DNA from: Sitta carolinensis
Lineage: Eukaryota; Chordata; Aves; Passeriformes; Sittidae
Direction: 5' to 3'
NCBI GenBank assembly: GCA_032173965.1
Contig: CM063283.1
Location: 83,516,743 to 83,580,742 of the forward strand
Length of the DNA stretch: 64,000 bases
Of this stretch, positions 12,061 to 26,429 are shown in pieces. A program made the translations under genes and the position numbers. Each line of letters starts with the position of its first letter. Position 1 is the first letter of the stretch. Under the pieces are notes generated by a model that worked only from the letters and a program-made list of their open reading frames with translations, did not search any database and was not told the DNA's origin.

Positions 12061-12285
12061 TCTGCTTACTGAACACTAGTTCTTGACATTTCAGTGATTT
12101 GCAACATATCTAATATTTATGAAGGGCATTAGATTAGCCCAGGGTAGAGATTGGAACTGTGTGTATAGATGCTCAAACAGGACCAGTAAACAAGGAGTAA
12201 AGTTCCTGTGTATACTTGCTCCAATAAAAAGCATTTTGAGGAAAAAAACCCACAAAACTGGAGCAGGACCAAACCACTGGGCCTA

Positions 12286-12370
12286 ACCTTTTCTATCTTT
12301 CCCTTCTTCTCTTTTTTTTTTTTTTTTTTTTTTTATTTTTTTTAAATTTTTTTTATTTTTATTTTTAACT
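12286..12370 (+). repeat. T-rich low-complexity tract
   Basis: An approximately 85-bp run of almost pure T with a few A and C bases. No adjoining LINE or retrocopy body was recognised that would make it a poly(A) tail on the minus strand. Confidence 0.85.
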
Positions 12371-15300
12371 CTACTTGTGTAAAAGGCTACTGTGCTAACC
12401 CCTATGTGGTTTCTTTGGCACTGCCAGTCAATTATGGAAAACTGAGTCTTTGTACATAAATAAAATGTTAGTCAGTTGATAATAACGTGTAACTTCCTTA
12501 AACTGCCATGAAATGGAGACACTGCTAAAACTGAAGTGCCTGGAAGAGCCTGAAAGAGCACTTGTGATGAAAGTGGGTTGCTTTTCCATTGATATTTAAG
12601 TGTCTTTTTAGGACAAGGACCACAATATTGATATATACCAAACTGAAAATGGCTGTTCACCTACGAGCACTGCCTGAAGGTTTTATTATTTTTTATGTGT
12701 AGCTGCATTTTGTCAGCATTTCCCAGAGATTTTAGGAGTGCATGAATCATCTGTAAGTGAACTAAATTTTTTCAAAAAATACTACTGACTTGGAGAGCTC
12801 TTTATTTGCAGAAATTTTAGAAATATTACTTTAAAAACCAAAAGAAATTCAGTCCCTTGGTTATATTTCTTAGTAAACTTTTTAACCTGGTTTAATATAA
12901 GCTGTTATTTTTTGGCAAGTTTGACATAAAATAATTGCTTTGTCTGTTTTGGAAAAAGCACCTATAAATAACCACAATAAATAATAATAATTAAAAAAAA
13001 AAAAAAAACAAATCAAATCCCTTCTTATTCTGAAAATATCTCCAAAACAGTTCAATTATGAAACCTCTAACCACTTCATTCTTCATTTTCTCCTTGAATC
13101 AACCTTCTATCTGGTTTACTTCAGTTGGAGCTACCTACCCTCAGGCAGTCATCATTCTGTTTCATAATTTCTTTATTATGATTATTTTCCTACTTTGAGC
13201 AATGAGAGACATGCAATTTTGCTCCAACTCAACCTATCAAATACTTTTTTTTTTCTCCTATCGTAGTCCCTATTACCTTATGAATTATTTTGGAAATTAT
13301 CACTTCAAAAGTTTTCTCTACATTGATTTTTTAATGTTAGAAAAAGCAATTTGTTCTTTAAAATAATCATTAAACACAGCTTTTTGATTAAGCCAATGGG
13401 ACCAATGAAAAATGCTGTCATTTAAATAGCAGACTGAGAAATCTATACTCTTACAAGATAACATACATGTCTTCATCAGAAATGGAAAACATAATTAGTT
13501 CCCATGAGCACACAGAAATATATTACCATTCTGGTAATATCTTTTATTATACTACCCATGAATTACTAATTTTAAATGGTTTTAATCAAGGTCTGGCTCA
13601 TTTAATGTAGTAGGCAATATTATAAAAACATTTCTTATATGATTACATAGAAATGAAAATATAAAAACTTAAAAGACAACTATTAGGACTGAGGCAATAT
13701 ATGAAGTTAGCAGCTGAGGACTGTAAAATTATAATTTCATTAATCTTGGTATATATATTGGTCCTTGCCCTCCCACCCTCTCAAACTTGAAAGTAATGAA
13801 CTTCAGCAATAACTAATAATCTTCATAATCCATCCTTGAATGGATTGCTGCTTAGCCCTATAATAATTCAGATTTTTAGGAAACAAAAATGGTGAGTTGG
13901 AGGCCAGGAGAGCTGGGACTATTCCTTACTACAGACAGGAAGGCAGTCCAGGATCTGGAGCTTCTAATCTGCTCATCTTCTCATCTATCTGCAACATTTC
14001 TAATGTAGTAAAAGACTTGGGTAACTTTGAGCAAAAACAGTTACAAATCTAAATCTAAAACTAAATCTAACATGGTGTCTTTTCAGTGGTCAGCTGTATG
14101 TCTTTTCTCTTGGAAATCTTTTCTTGAAGAAAACAATCATTCCCTTATCAGGTTCTGGCTGTGATTGAAAGGGTAATTCTTTACAGAGGTTCATGTTAAA
14201 ACCAGCCAGCTACAATGCTAAGAGCTGAAACCTTCTTTTTTGTTCTCTGTGTTCTGCAAGGGTCTTTCAGTGCAGAGAAGTATGTTTTTAATGCAGATTT
14301 CTGTGATTTTCCCTGCAGGAATCTATCAAGTCACACAAAACTTGATGCCCTGCCAGCAGGGAATATTACATTTTCAGAAGTTCATTCCAGATAGCAGTGG
14401 ATGGAAAAGAACAGAATGGTCAAAACTTTGTGGTTGTTGCATTTAGGATGCATGTTTGTTCATTTCATTTCTTGATTTTCATCCAATGTTTTGCTAGATT
14501 CAATGGCCTCTATTGAATCTCTCCACTTCCTGATTGAAAAAAAGGTTCCCCTGAATATTTTCTCTCCTTACTTTTTTGCTGATCTTCCTGCAGACCTACT
14601 GATACCTGATCTCAGTGACTAAGATCATTTAGCACCTAATTCCAGAAACTGAAAAAGCAGATACTTAGCCACTTATTCATAAATGTGTTGCTGACAGTGG
14701 AGTATTAGTGTAGTCTGGGAGTCTTGGACTCCCTTCCAGGCTCTGAGCATCAATGTAATCTTTTCACCAAGCTTAATATATTCTGCCTCTCTCCGACGCC
14801 TTTCCTTGTTCACAGCTCCAACTTTTTGCTGTTTGTGCAAATGGCTCCAGCACTAGTTCAACAGCTTCTCATCCTATTCTCAACCCACTCATTCCTGTTG
14901 CTTCCCTTTTTACCTGTGTCCCAGTCTTTCCTACACTGCATAGCTTAATTTCCTATGACAGAAGTTTTCTTATCCAGCCTTCCACAAACTCCTCTCTTTT
15001 TCATTTTTCCCCTTCCATGACCTGCTTGCCTCTCCCTGGATATTAGTGTTCCTGTCCAGCCAGTCCCAGGCCCCTGACTCAAGCTTCCAGTTTCTCATCA
15101 CTTCCCAGGTCTGTCTTCTCTTGGAGATTTTTAAGATTGTTTAATGATTTTATTAATGAACTGTGAACAATAATGAGGCAAAATCACCACATGAGACATG
15201 CTTTTAGGTTAATTTAGTCTGGAAAAGAACATGATCTGGAAGAGAGGATTTCTTTCCTTCTGGACTTACAGGCCACTTTTACATTTCTCCTTCAGTGTGA

Positions 15301-18300
15301 TCTCCTGACTACAGGGAGCCTGGACTGGGCCTATGAACTCTTCAAACATGGAATAAGACAAAGTATTTTGCCTGGAAATCTGTTGGTCTGGACTTATTAA
15401 CCCTGAGGAGCAAGCTCTTCCTTGCATGCCTTGACTCACGTTGTGGCCTTGCACAACTGGAACAAGAACACTTTAAGCTTAACTAGCCCTCTTCCTCAAA
15501 ATTATTTATTTAAGGGTAAGCTATTTTCACAATTCAGTATTATTTCAAATCTTTCTTGGTTTACTTATGGACTAAAATATTTTCTAAACATAATTTCTTC
15601 CTTTGGTCCTGGCCTCAGAACAAGAAGCAATGGATCATTAAACAGAGTTCTTAACTGACCAAAACTGCTTAAAATTTAGCTACTTAAATGGAGGGGCAGA
15701 AGACTGAACTCTAGTTTCACAAATGGTGGGCAGGCCTGTTTATGATTTATATTGTTGGGTTATAGAGTTAAAGAAAACAGAAGTAGAGGACTATGTATCT
15801 TCTTGACATTTACCATTAAGTCAGTATTTCATGGAAATGTTTCCAGGTGCTTAAGCATTTGCACTATGAGATTCTATCAAGTATTAATGATGTTTGGGTG
15901 GCTGAACATGTTTGATTAATAAAGCTGCTGCTTTTTATTACTAATGATGGAAATCATCAGAGATCCTGTAATACTAATGATTGAGGCAGCATTTACATGG
16001 AAATGCAGAGGGAGAAAACTGTGTTTTATCATAAAGAAAAACAGTATGTGCTTAATTACACAGATTCTACGATAAAGAGGTTTTTCTGGGTTTTATCCCC
16101 CTTTTTTCTTTAGGCATATTTATTTAGAACTAAATGCAAATCTCAAAGTTTTTATATTGCAGCTGAACAACCAAAGTTTTCATCTCCCTTTTCTTCCTTC
16201 AGTCTCCAGTTGTGCAGAAAATTTCATGTTCCCTTTTTGCAGTAAGAAAATTGTATAAATACACCTGTAGTAGGAAACCAGTACTCTTAAATCCTATATA
16301 ATTAGAATCTTCTCTTGCATTTTTACTACATCATGTAAACTTTGGTAAAATAATTTTAAATATTACATACTGAGGAGCTGTTATTTTTACATCCCACTTA
16401 ACCGATGGATGTTACCACACTAAATTCAAGGGAAGACCAAACATCTCATCTATTTCTTTTTGATTTCCTGATTCTGGTGGTCCACTATAACATACACCTA
16501 ACCCATAGATCACAGTCCAAGGAGGTCCCTACATGTATTGTGAACAGAGAAGATAATCTACCTCCTAAGTAGTCTGCCAAACTGAATTGACAGCATGAAA
16601 ATTAGTACGGTCAGAAAAAAAAAAAAAAAAAAAAAAGCCAAAACAAACAAACAAAAAAACACCTCAAACAGCTAACAAGAAATGAAGAGAAGGACAGAAA
16701 ACCTTTAAAAGTTCAGTGTTTGTTTTGTTTTTTTCTCTTTTGATAGAATGTAATTTAAATACCCAGTGTTATTTAACTGGACGTCTCATAATATGAAGTG
16801 GTGGGGAACAGGGAAGGCAAGGAGGAAAGCAAAGCAAGTTGGAATATTGCTACTTTTATCTATTGTAAAACTGCAAGTAATTTGAGTCACTTCTGATTTG
16901 GCAGTAAACCCATGATCACAGTCCCCCAATAGAAGAGGCCTAGGGACCAGTCAGGTAAACAAGACAAAGGGAAAGCCTTTCATGATGCATAATACTGCCC
17001 TGAATCTTAACTCCCCACTAGGATGTCTTCTGATTACTTTCAGGAGAAATCTGGTACAAGAAAGGATCACTAAAGTTAGAGACAGTTTCCAGCTTTGTTG
17101 AATACTTGCATTTATGGGCAAGTCATTTCACCTTTGCTTCTCACTTTGCTGAACATTGCATCACCTGTGCAAAATTTACTTTGTTCTGCTTTTGTCTTGC
17201 TTTTCCTTTTACAGCAGAAACTCTGTCTAAGGTAGAGGGAATCTGTCTTATTGAATTGCTTTGTCAATGCCCATAGATCCTTTAGAGTTAATACAATCCT
17301 GTAATTTTGCATTTCTTCTAGTGCAAAAGCCACTGAGCTGTTTTTCTTACCATAAAAGTCTCTGTGAATTTAAAAGGGGCCCAAGACAGTCTATGTGCTG
17401 TGGTTTGATAAATCATTACATTAACAGCTTTCTGCACTGTAGAACCAACCCAAGCTGGAGGGAGAAAAGCAGAACAGACAGCCTAGAGACTATGACTTCA
17501 AAACAGAAACAGTCTAATAGACTGCAGAGCTAGCTATTAGGTAAACCAGGTAAAGCTGCCACAGCCAGAGTGACACCCTTTATTTCTCGCACTGCATGAA
17601 CATGTCACCCAGCCATAAGCAACATCATTCATGCTTGCAGTTGAAGTGTTGGTAAGTGTTTCAAGATTCTTTGTGTTTGTTTTCTTTGTGGCATACATGT
17701 GGCCCATGTATGACCCAAGAAGGCATGATGGTCCAATGCACTATGGACGTTGCGCAGGGCAGGGAATTCTGTGGAGGTGGGAGTCAGTCTAGATAGAAAG
17801 GAAGTGAAATGCCATGCTGCAATATATGGGAATAAAATAACCAGAGGAATAGGAAATTCAGGTAGGAAAAGGCAACATTTGTGAAGATCCATGCTGATTT
17901 TAACCTTTATTTGTTTTAGGAGATAGACAAGGGAAATATATTACCAAGTATGGAAAGAGATCTGTGTTTCTGAGTTAGAAGCTGGACTACCACCACTCTG
18001 CTGGCTGCAGAGTGGGAGCAGACTATGTTTGGAGAGACAATAGCCACCTATGTGATTAAATAAGTGGCATCTGTTATTCCTGTGGTTCTTCATTGGCATT
18101 TTCATGTGGATGATGGACATAAAGGAAAGGGCAGCCTGTTGAACCTACTGTTCCTGAAATGTAGAACTAAGTTAATTTTTGATCAAACTAAGATTATTTT
18201 TGACTTGATTACTGGGAACTTAGCCAATCTCTCCAATTGTCTTTGCTCTCACAAATATCTGCAAATTATCTGAAATTCCATTTTGCTCCTTAGAGTAGTA

Positions 18301-20780
18301 GAATTAGTTTTTTATAATAGAAATTTTAGATCTTTATTGATTTATTTCTGTTGCATTACAGAATTATTTTCACATCCTCATACGACTCCTCTTTCCAAAC
18401 ACTAATGTTGGCAATCGTTCAATAATAGCTTACTAATGATCTTTATTTGAGACCTTTCTCAGAGGACTGGTTCTGCATTGCTCCAGCTGCCTGGATCTAC
18501 ATGTGTGACTGTGTAGAAAAGTTGAAATACAGACGTAATGATGTGTTGCCAGTAAGGAATATTGAATACTCTAGAGCTCTGTCAAATCCACTGCTTGGTG
18601 TCCTGGTCCCTTTAGAAGGGTGGCAGGAGAGATTTGAGGGAGAAGAACATGCATGACTCTAATGCAGGTTGACTGTTGTCAGGTGAGCGTGTCATATCTC
18701 TGGATAGAGAAAGAATTGCAATGTCTGTGCTAACAAGAAAGCACAGTAGCCAAGAACAAAGCAGGAGACCTTGTTCCTTGTGACCAAAGGTCAAGGATGG
18801 TCTTCTTCAAGCACGGGTTCAAAGGAGAGTAAAAGCAAACTGGCGTGGGAAGAAGGACATTAGAGCTAAGAGAAAATAGTCTTTGGGACAAAGAAGTAGG
18901 AAGGAAAAATAGAAACAAGCAAAGATGCCTGACAGCTAGGTGTAGAAAGGAAAGCTGGATTTGGCATGTTTGTGTCAAATTGGCATAAAATTGGTCAAAA
19001 CAGAGATTTTTGTTTTTTGACATTAAATCAGCATAGTGAGATTATAAATGATTGCTTCTATTCACAGTGGTTTTGATCCAATACCATGAGGCATAAACTG
19101 TATTTTTGTTGAATCTCATCCCATGATTAAAGGTTTCAAATTGTAATTAAGAAATGTGATGGACTAAAGAACACTTAATCCCCTATTTGTTTAATATAAT
19201 ACTCTAAGAATGTCCTTGAGAATTGTCAAATGAAATTGCTGTCATTTATTTGGTATTTATTGAATAATTTCAATAAATAATTTGTCAATACAACTAAAAA
19301 AAAAATATCTTGTGATGTATCAACTACAACGGCATTGTCTGTGCTTTAACTGGCTGTCAGCTTTCCTAAATAGGAGAATGAAAAATGTCTTTCTGAAAAA
19401 AAACCCAAAAAAACAAAGTAGCAAAAATTACAAACACAGGTTTTAATGTACTGAAAGATTTATGAATCAAAAGCATGAATTCAGTGAAAAAAACCCTCCA
19501 ACAATATTATTTTCATTATCTTACTCAATTTAACTCTGGAATTACTTATGTCCTTCTTTACTTACAGAAATTAAAATAAGTTAATATAAGATGAAGGTGT
19601 TTGTTGAAATACTTAATGCTACAGTTACTTCATTTTCACTGCCTTTCACTGTAGTTTTCTGAAGAAAAGCTGAAAACTGTAACAGCATCTCACATCTACT
19701 TATGGGATCAGCTTGAAGCTTACAATAAGCAGACAATAAAAACATTTTCTGTATATTTTTTTCTGAGACAGTATGACTACTAACAAAATACTTCCAAATA
19801 CCAATTATAGGGTTGTACAAGAATCTTGCAGTTAAAGAGAGATTACCTCAAGAGAATTGTGGGCTGTAGTCTTCAAAATTCAATTTTTTCAGAAATTCAT
19901 CCTTAAGGGTTTGAAGTTAGGTTTACATCATTCTTCAAGAAACTATTACTTCCATGATACGCAATACTTAAAATCAGACCTTTTTTTGTAAATTTGTAAA
20001 AAAATTTGGGAAGAAGTGGAGAAAAATTATGTACAAATTTATGTACAAATATGCATTTATGTACAAATTTAGGAACTGCAAATAAAAGTTTGCAAGTTAC
20101 GTTATAATGCAATGCCTAGTATGGTATTAGGGGGACTGAAACTGTGTCAGGATGTTATTGCTGGTTCAGTGTCACATACAGCTACAAGAGTGAATTTTTT
20201 CCTCCAAACAACTGAGATTATATGTCAGCAGTGCTCATATTTTATAAATGATTTTGAGTATAGAGCAAAAAAAGGGCACATTGGCACTTCAGTTATCAGA
20301 GGCAGTTGGAAGTTACCAAAAACAGAAGCAATAACAAATGTATTGTTTGCTATATTTCTTGGACTTCTCTGGAGTTCCCCTGTTTTATGAGTATTTATTT
20401 GCCATAAAAACGTCTTGGAAAAGGTCTTAGAAAAAAAAATGGAATCCAATTGAAGTGCAGTTTTATTTGAAAATCGTGACAATGTGAAAACTTTGTATTA
20501 TGTTTTAAGGAATCATACCTTCCTAGTTGTTGATAGGGTATTTATTAGCATCCTGCAATACTGTCCTCTCTGCACTTCCCACCATGGATATGGTTTTTAA
20601 ACACATGATGTTAGAGAATGGGATTAAGCACCATTTGCAATGGACTTTGGCCTGAAATGAATTCTGAGGCTACTGCTGAGTTAAAAGGGCTTTTGTTATC
20701 TCAGATGATGTGGCTAAAAACCTAAAATTTCAACACCTGTAAATGGCAGTGTAGAATGTCAAGACCAAAACACTTTCCAG
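12371..20780. other. Intronic sequence, no gene recognised
   Basis: More than 8 kb of AT-rich sequence with no exon, RNA gene or transposon recognised. Small items are an A-run near 12992-13008, an A-rich tract at 16614-16662, and three copies of tatgtacaaat at about 20025-20070. All open frames are under 100 codons and without motifs. Confidence 0.5.
16614..16662 (+). repeat. A-rich tract with (CAAA)n
   Basis: A run of more than 20 A bases followed by caaaacaaacaaacaaaaaa. It could be the decayed tail of a retrotransposed copy, but no body was recognised upstream. Confidence 0.8.
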
Positions 20781-20802
20781 CTGCTTTATTTTCTGCTAGA
20801 GG

Positions 20803-20994
20803 ATGCTAAAGCTCAGCTCTGCACCCTCACCAGTGCTGCCTGAGGGTAATGGAGGGAGCTTTTATCAGCCCACTATTGACACTGCTCTTCAAGGACGCAC
20901 TTTCAAAGGGAACGATCTCACCACGTTACAGTTCCCCTGCCTCAATGTTTCTGCCGACTTCAAGCAGTACAGGCAGTCCAAGTTTGTTCCTTAA
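20803..20994 (+). other. Unassigned 63-codon open frame with an acceptor-like sequence before it
   Basis: The frame runs from ATG to TAA and ends DLTTLQFPCLNVSADFKQYR plus six more residues. It is less low-complexity than other frames here. A pyrimidine-rich stretch ending ttattttctgctag lies immediately upstream (about 20785-20799), so this could be a terminal coding exon, a retrocopy fragment or chance. It is on the strand opposite GABRG3. I do not recognise the protein, and no upstream exon was found. Confidence 0.2.
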
Positions 20995-21153
20995 AAGCTT
21001 TTGATGATGCCTGTCCCATGAGCAGACACATTCTGGAGACAGCTTGAATTACAGAAAACATCAATTCCATGAGTGTTAGCCAGTGATGACCTGAAGTTCA
21101 GAGTTTGCTGAGAGGATCCTTGAAGGCGCTGTGGAAATCTATTCAAGGACTTG

Positions 21154-21362
21154 TTCTTTTCTTTTCTTTTCTTTTCTTTTCTTTTCTTTTCTTTTCTTTT
21201 CTTTTCTTTTCTTTTTTCTTTTTTTCTTTTCTTTTTTCTTTTCTTTCTTTTCTTTTCTTTCTTTCTTTTCTTTTCTTTTCTTTCTTTTCTTTTCTTTTCT
21301 TTTCTTTTCTTTTCTTTTTTTCTTTTCTTTTCTTTTCTTTTCTTTTCTTTTCTTTTCTTTTC
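21154..21362 (+). repeat. (TTTTC)n polypyrimidine microsatellite, about 209 bp
   Basis: TTTTC units with some TTTC variants, made only of T and C over about 209 bases (purine-only on the minus, GABRG3-sense strand). Long mirror-symmetric polypyrimidine tracts can form triplex DNA. The Phe/Ser/Leu-rich open frames across it are artefacts of the repeat. Confidence 0.97.
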
Positions 21363-21364
21363 TG

Positions 21365-24300
21365 AAAAAGATGTGTCCTTAGAAATAACTCTCTCTATCT
21401 ATTTAAATAAGAGAAAGCTGCAACAAGATTTTTTCACATTTGAATGTGGTTCTCTCTTTATTTATTGTGTTGACACAGGCAACGTTTGCCACATTTTCTT
21501 CCTGTTGAATGAAGTATTTAGAAAAGCAAACAGACATGTTCTCTCTCAGTGGAGGAACAGAAGAATGAGGATGAAATAGAGTTTGGACTTGGACTGTGTA
21601 AATTGGTATTACTAAAACAGACATTTTAATCAACGTTTTATAATAATAGACATATATTTGAATTTTTTTTCTGGAATGTATTCTTATTTAAAAAATTAAC
21701 TAGACAAAAATTCAAACCAAAGTAGACCAAAACACATGCTAAAACTATGATCTGCATGCTTTGCTTCATCTCTGCTTAAAGATTTGTGTTATTTTGTCAA
21801 GTGTCCAACTACAATAGGAAGTGCATGACAATTTAAATTCCTGTAATCTTTGAGATCTTTATATGTTTCATAGCAACCTGCATGCAGTGAACAATGAATT
21901 AGGTGCACATTCTTTTTTCTCTTTCAGACTGCTCTGCAATTCTACCATACTTGTACTTCATTACTCTAAGACAACTTCTGTTTAGAATCAATATTACTGA
22001 GGAAATAATTTGGCACTCCATTTATAGCATGCAAAGGACATGCCTGAAACTATGGATATAAAGAGCAGAAAGAGTTTCAGATTTTTTTTCACTCTAACTG
22101 CTCCTACCTATAAGATGTTTGTGATTAACTGTGATACTGACTTGAATTAGAATGTAGGTGGTGGTTCTGTACTTCTCAGATGAAACTACACTTATCTAAA
22201 AATAAACTGTCCTCCTTTGATACAACACCATGCTCTGTTTTGTGTGGGGAGGGGAAGCTGGAGCAGGGTGTCCTCAGGTCCAAGACAGACTTGAAAGATT
22301 TGTACAATCTAAAGGGAACCTATGGCAGTTGCAGACACTTAAAACAGCTAGGAATAGCCGTGGAATGTTTCTGAGAAAAGAGAGAGAAAAAAGAATGTTC
22401 TAAATGTCTTGCATTGGGAAGCAATGTACAGATGTTCAGAATAGCTAAATGTTTTTCAAACATCAGTTTTTAGAGGTCATGTCAGAATGAAAAATTTTAA
22501 TTTTCCTCTCCACTGAAGATAAATGCAAGACTGTAATTTCTGAGAAAGACCAAAAGGTTTCGAAAGAAAGCTTGACAAGGAAATACCCCATTATCATGCA
22601 GAATTATCTTCTATAAGGATATTGCCTATTATTGTAGTTCATCCCTACTTGATGGAACAACATCTAAAACACTAAACAGATTCACTTACAAGGCTCATTC
22701 AAGAAGGCAGTGTGTTCAAGAGCATTTATCTTTTCAGAAGCACAAGGACATTGGCAGATCTGAGTACAAATCACTTGAGTATTTTGAGATCCTTGTCCCA
22801 AAGCCACCTTCCTGTACTCTTGTGATTATATATTTCCCTGCAATGGGCCTCTGGTCCATACCTTCAGTTTACCTCAAGCTGACTATGATTAACTTTTCCT
22901 GATGTAATGAGCAAATTTTGGTGTCTTCTGTCAAAACTATTTTGTAAACACCACAATGCATCATGACTGCTTCCAGACGAGGGTTTTGTCACTACCATAT
23001 GGCCCCATGCAAGTGCCAAGGATTCACCTCTGTTTTTCTATGGGATGCTGTGGCAGTCCTTGTCATGGCAGGCTTACTTACATTTCCAGGATGCTCTCAG
23101 GTTGTCTCATATCACCACTTTAGCTGTATTTACTGGAAGGTTTGGAAACTTTCTGAGGGCTTATTCTTGTACTGTGCCATTTCCTTAGCTATCTGACAGC
23201 ACAGCTCATATGTGCCAGACTTTCTGGCAGATAAAGGTAAGATGAATATTGGCTTCAGTAGACAGTGGATAAATCCAGCATCAGGCAACTAATCATAGAA
23301 GAGATTTTGGCTCTCACCAGTGTTACTATGAAGCAGAAGGTGTTGACTGAAATGGAGCTGTTATTATGAACAAGACCTAAATGTTGTGAATATTAGCTAC
23401 AGAAAAGGGTCCTGGAGGAAAGAGCTTCTGCAACCCCATGAAAGAAACCTGGGAACATGACCCTGGTATGGAGTAAAAGCTAAATTTAAAGAGATCTTGC
23501 TAGCAAGTAACTAGTCTGTTTTGCAATTTTTGTTAGGTTATGGGAAATTAAAAAATCTAGAAAGACATGTAACACCTTTCTGCAGCATGTGAATAGCTCT
23601 TCTATACTCTCTGTATCTTAAAATTTTCATTAAGATTGAAGATTCATAAGTGAATAAAATATAAAATATCCTCTGCAATACTGTGTTTTAAATTAAGTAC
23701 AATCTCTGCTTCTGAAAAACTTTTAGATAACATTTTAGTGATTATGCAACCCTGGCCAAAGGCCAAACCTTCACAGTCTGCATTAATATAAAGCTTTTGA
23801 TTTAGCCAACCATAAATCACCAATACACTGGTGTGATGAGAGAGAAGTAGGAATAAAAGCCAGAGGTGCTGGAACAGCAAGTATAGAAGGTTGTTCTAGG
23901 CTGAATAAATGCATATAGGCTCACAGTTCTTATGTAATATTTCCACCCCCATCACAGTATTATTAATAACACAAATTGAATCATCAATCTGCATTGCAGG
24001 TCAAGATATATTTCACAGTTTGAGTCAAAATATTCTGTCTACATTGTGCACCTAATTAGAAGTCAACTTATGGATCCAATTCTGTTTTGTATTTTGTATA
24101 TTAAAGACATTTGTAAAGCCATTCTGACTGCAGTCATGGTATCTTTTCCCTGGAAATACATCCATGTCTCCCTACTGCTTTAGCCACCATGACAGCCCAT
24201 TACTGCCTTTATAAATATAATTCAGGAGACCAAGGGTTTTACTTGTAAAGGTCTGGGTATCATACAAATGGTAGTGTGGCTCCGTATTTGGCAATATCTG

Positions 24301-26310
24301 GCCACACAATTATCCTCACTGATCAAACTTTGCCATGACTGCAGAGAGGAACAAGTGAGGGAGCTGGAAATCTTAGGTCAAATTCCTAAAAGCTATCAGC
24401 TTACCTCTGTCATTTAGGCTGGGCAGGAAAAATGCAGATGAGAAATGACTGCTATCAGGAAGGCCTCTGTTGCTATGTAGAATTCACAACTCTTTAGAAT
24501 TCACTATTCTTTAGAAGTAAGAAACCAAAATCTTTTTCCTAGCAAAACATGGAAGCAATTCCAGTCTTTTGTTTTTTACCCTGTGATCTCTGGTAAAAGC
24601 ACCAGGACATGTGAGACCAAAGTCCTTATGTCTCCAGTGAGTGACTTGGTTAGCCTTTGTGCCAAATTCTGTAAGGGGTTTATTCAGTTTTTCATACAAC
24701 TATTAAATATCCAATTACTCTTTCAAGCTCAGAGGGGAGCTCAGGCTAAAATCCCAAGGTCTGGCTTATTGTTACTGGAGAACATTCAGCTTTGTTGTCT
24801 ACCTGTCCTGGTGAACTATCCTAGAATGGAAATTTACGTAGCTCCCATATCAGGGAGCAGGAGATCAGGACTCCATGTACAGAGAGGAGCGACAAATATA
24901 GCATTGTCACTTGATGAGTGGATGATGACACTAATTAAGGAACCTTGAAGCTTAAAGTCAAACACATACAAAACATTCCAAAACATGGAACTATCAGATA
25001 AAAACATCAGCTGAAGAAAAAAATAGTGGAAAAAAGACTGTGTGTTTTTTTTCCATATGTTATGGAAGCCTTTCAAAAAGGACAACTTGAGGTCCTTTAA
25101 CAAGGACAGCTGGATGTCTTTTTCGGGAAAGATTGTTTCCTACTGAAATTTTCCCTTCAGAAAAAATGCAGGTGAAGATTTCCCTCCAATTTTTCTGTCT
25201 ATTTTTCATTCTACTTTTGCCTTTTCTACTAAGCAAAATTACTTCTTATTACTTCTTATCTCTCACCATTTGCTGGAGTAAGGACCTACACAAAGGACAC
25301 TAAGCATTTGTCTCTGCAAGGCAAAGCATAATAATGGAACCAGTTATATATGCAGTTCTACTGAACTAACAAAGTATGGAGAAGAGTAATGTTCTCTCTG
25401 CTCCTCTTATTCTAGTTATCCACTGTACTATTTGTGAAGAGGGAAGGTGTTTTCAGAGCACATTATCCTCATCCCACTCATATTATTAAGCTGACCTTTC
25501 TCTAGTTTCTAAAGAATTATTTGCATTAAATATGCAGTTTCAGGCTTCTACATTTCAGGATCTGATCCCAGGCCAGCACCAGGGAAAAGTTCCATTAACT
25601 TCAGTAGGCCATTGATGCAGTTATAAATCACTCTTTTCAGAAGATGTCTTACTATGAGCTTTATGAGACAATTTTGTAACAAGACGGGCAAGTACTGGAT
25701 TTTCAGGGCAATATAAAAGTTTTTGTTTTCATAAATGTCTGTCAAACTTGCAAGGAACATAGGAAAATGCTTTAATAGACTAGAAGTATTAGTAGTAATG
25801 ATCTATTTATTTATTTATTACATTTCTAATCTGAGTAGCTAATGACAAAATTATCAGACTATTATATGAATTAGTGTTAAAAATAAAAATTGAAGCTTTC
25901 TCTTAGAAAAACTTTAAAATATTCATGCTGATCAATTGCTGTTTGACATGTGAATAAATATCTTTTAAAATTCAATACTGTTGACTTCTCTGCTAAGAAG
26001 TGATTTGAATTATTCCAAATACTGTATCAGAGATAAAAACCCTGTCAACAAAAAGATTATTGCTAAATCTTCTTATAACCAGGCAAATTTTCTGTTGATA
26101 TTTACTGTCAGAAAGTAAGTCTTGTTATATTCCCTCATTCCAGGATTTCTGCTGAGGCAAAAGACTATTCTATAGTATTTCTAAAAGTATTCTGTTCCTC
26201 TGAAAGCAGCCAAAGAATGAGAGAGTCAGCTCAAATCCAGGTGTATATTTGGGGGCACACACAAAGTAATCTTAAACTGTATGAACATTCTTGATTTTAC
26301 AATGTTATTG
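21365..26310. other. Intronic sequence, nothing recognised
   Basis: AT-rich sequence with scattered short open frames (121 codons at most, 24583-24948 on the + strand) that carry no recognised domain. A small duplication around tttagaattcac occurs near 24490-24512. No known transposon was recognised. Confidence 0.5.
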
Positions 26311-26314
26311 AAGG

Positions 26315-26424
26315 TCCTTTCCCTCCACTCCCAACAAAGGTGGTATAGAATAACCTCCACGTCCTGGCCATACCCCTCCTGGCCACTGGAAGAAAACAAC
26401 CCTGTCCTGTCTGGAACCAGGACA
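26315..26424 (-). mobile_element. LTR fragment, 5' end only, same superfamily as the 62047 LTR
   Basis: On the minus strand it starts at 26424 with TGTCCTGGTTCCAGACAGGA and continues to a segment reading ggttattctataccacc. The LTR at 62047 has tcattattctatacccc at the corresponding place. Only about 110 bp is present, with no 3' half, so it is a truncated remnant. Confidence 0.6.
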
Positions 26425-26429
26425 ATGTG

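Noticed and set aside
21105..21579. Phe/Ser/Leu-rich open frames of 83-142 codons on the + strand
   Set aside because: They are translations of the (TTTTC)n tract in three frames, not proteins.
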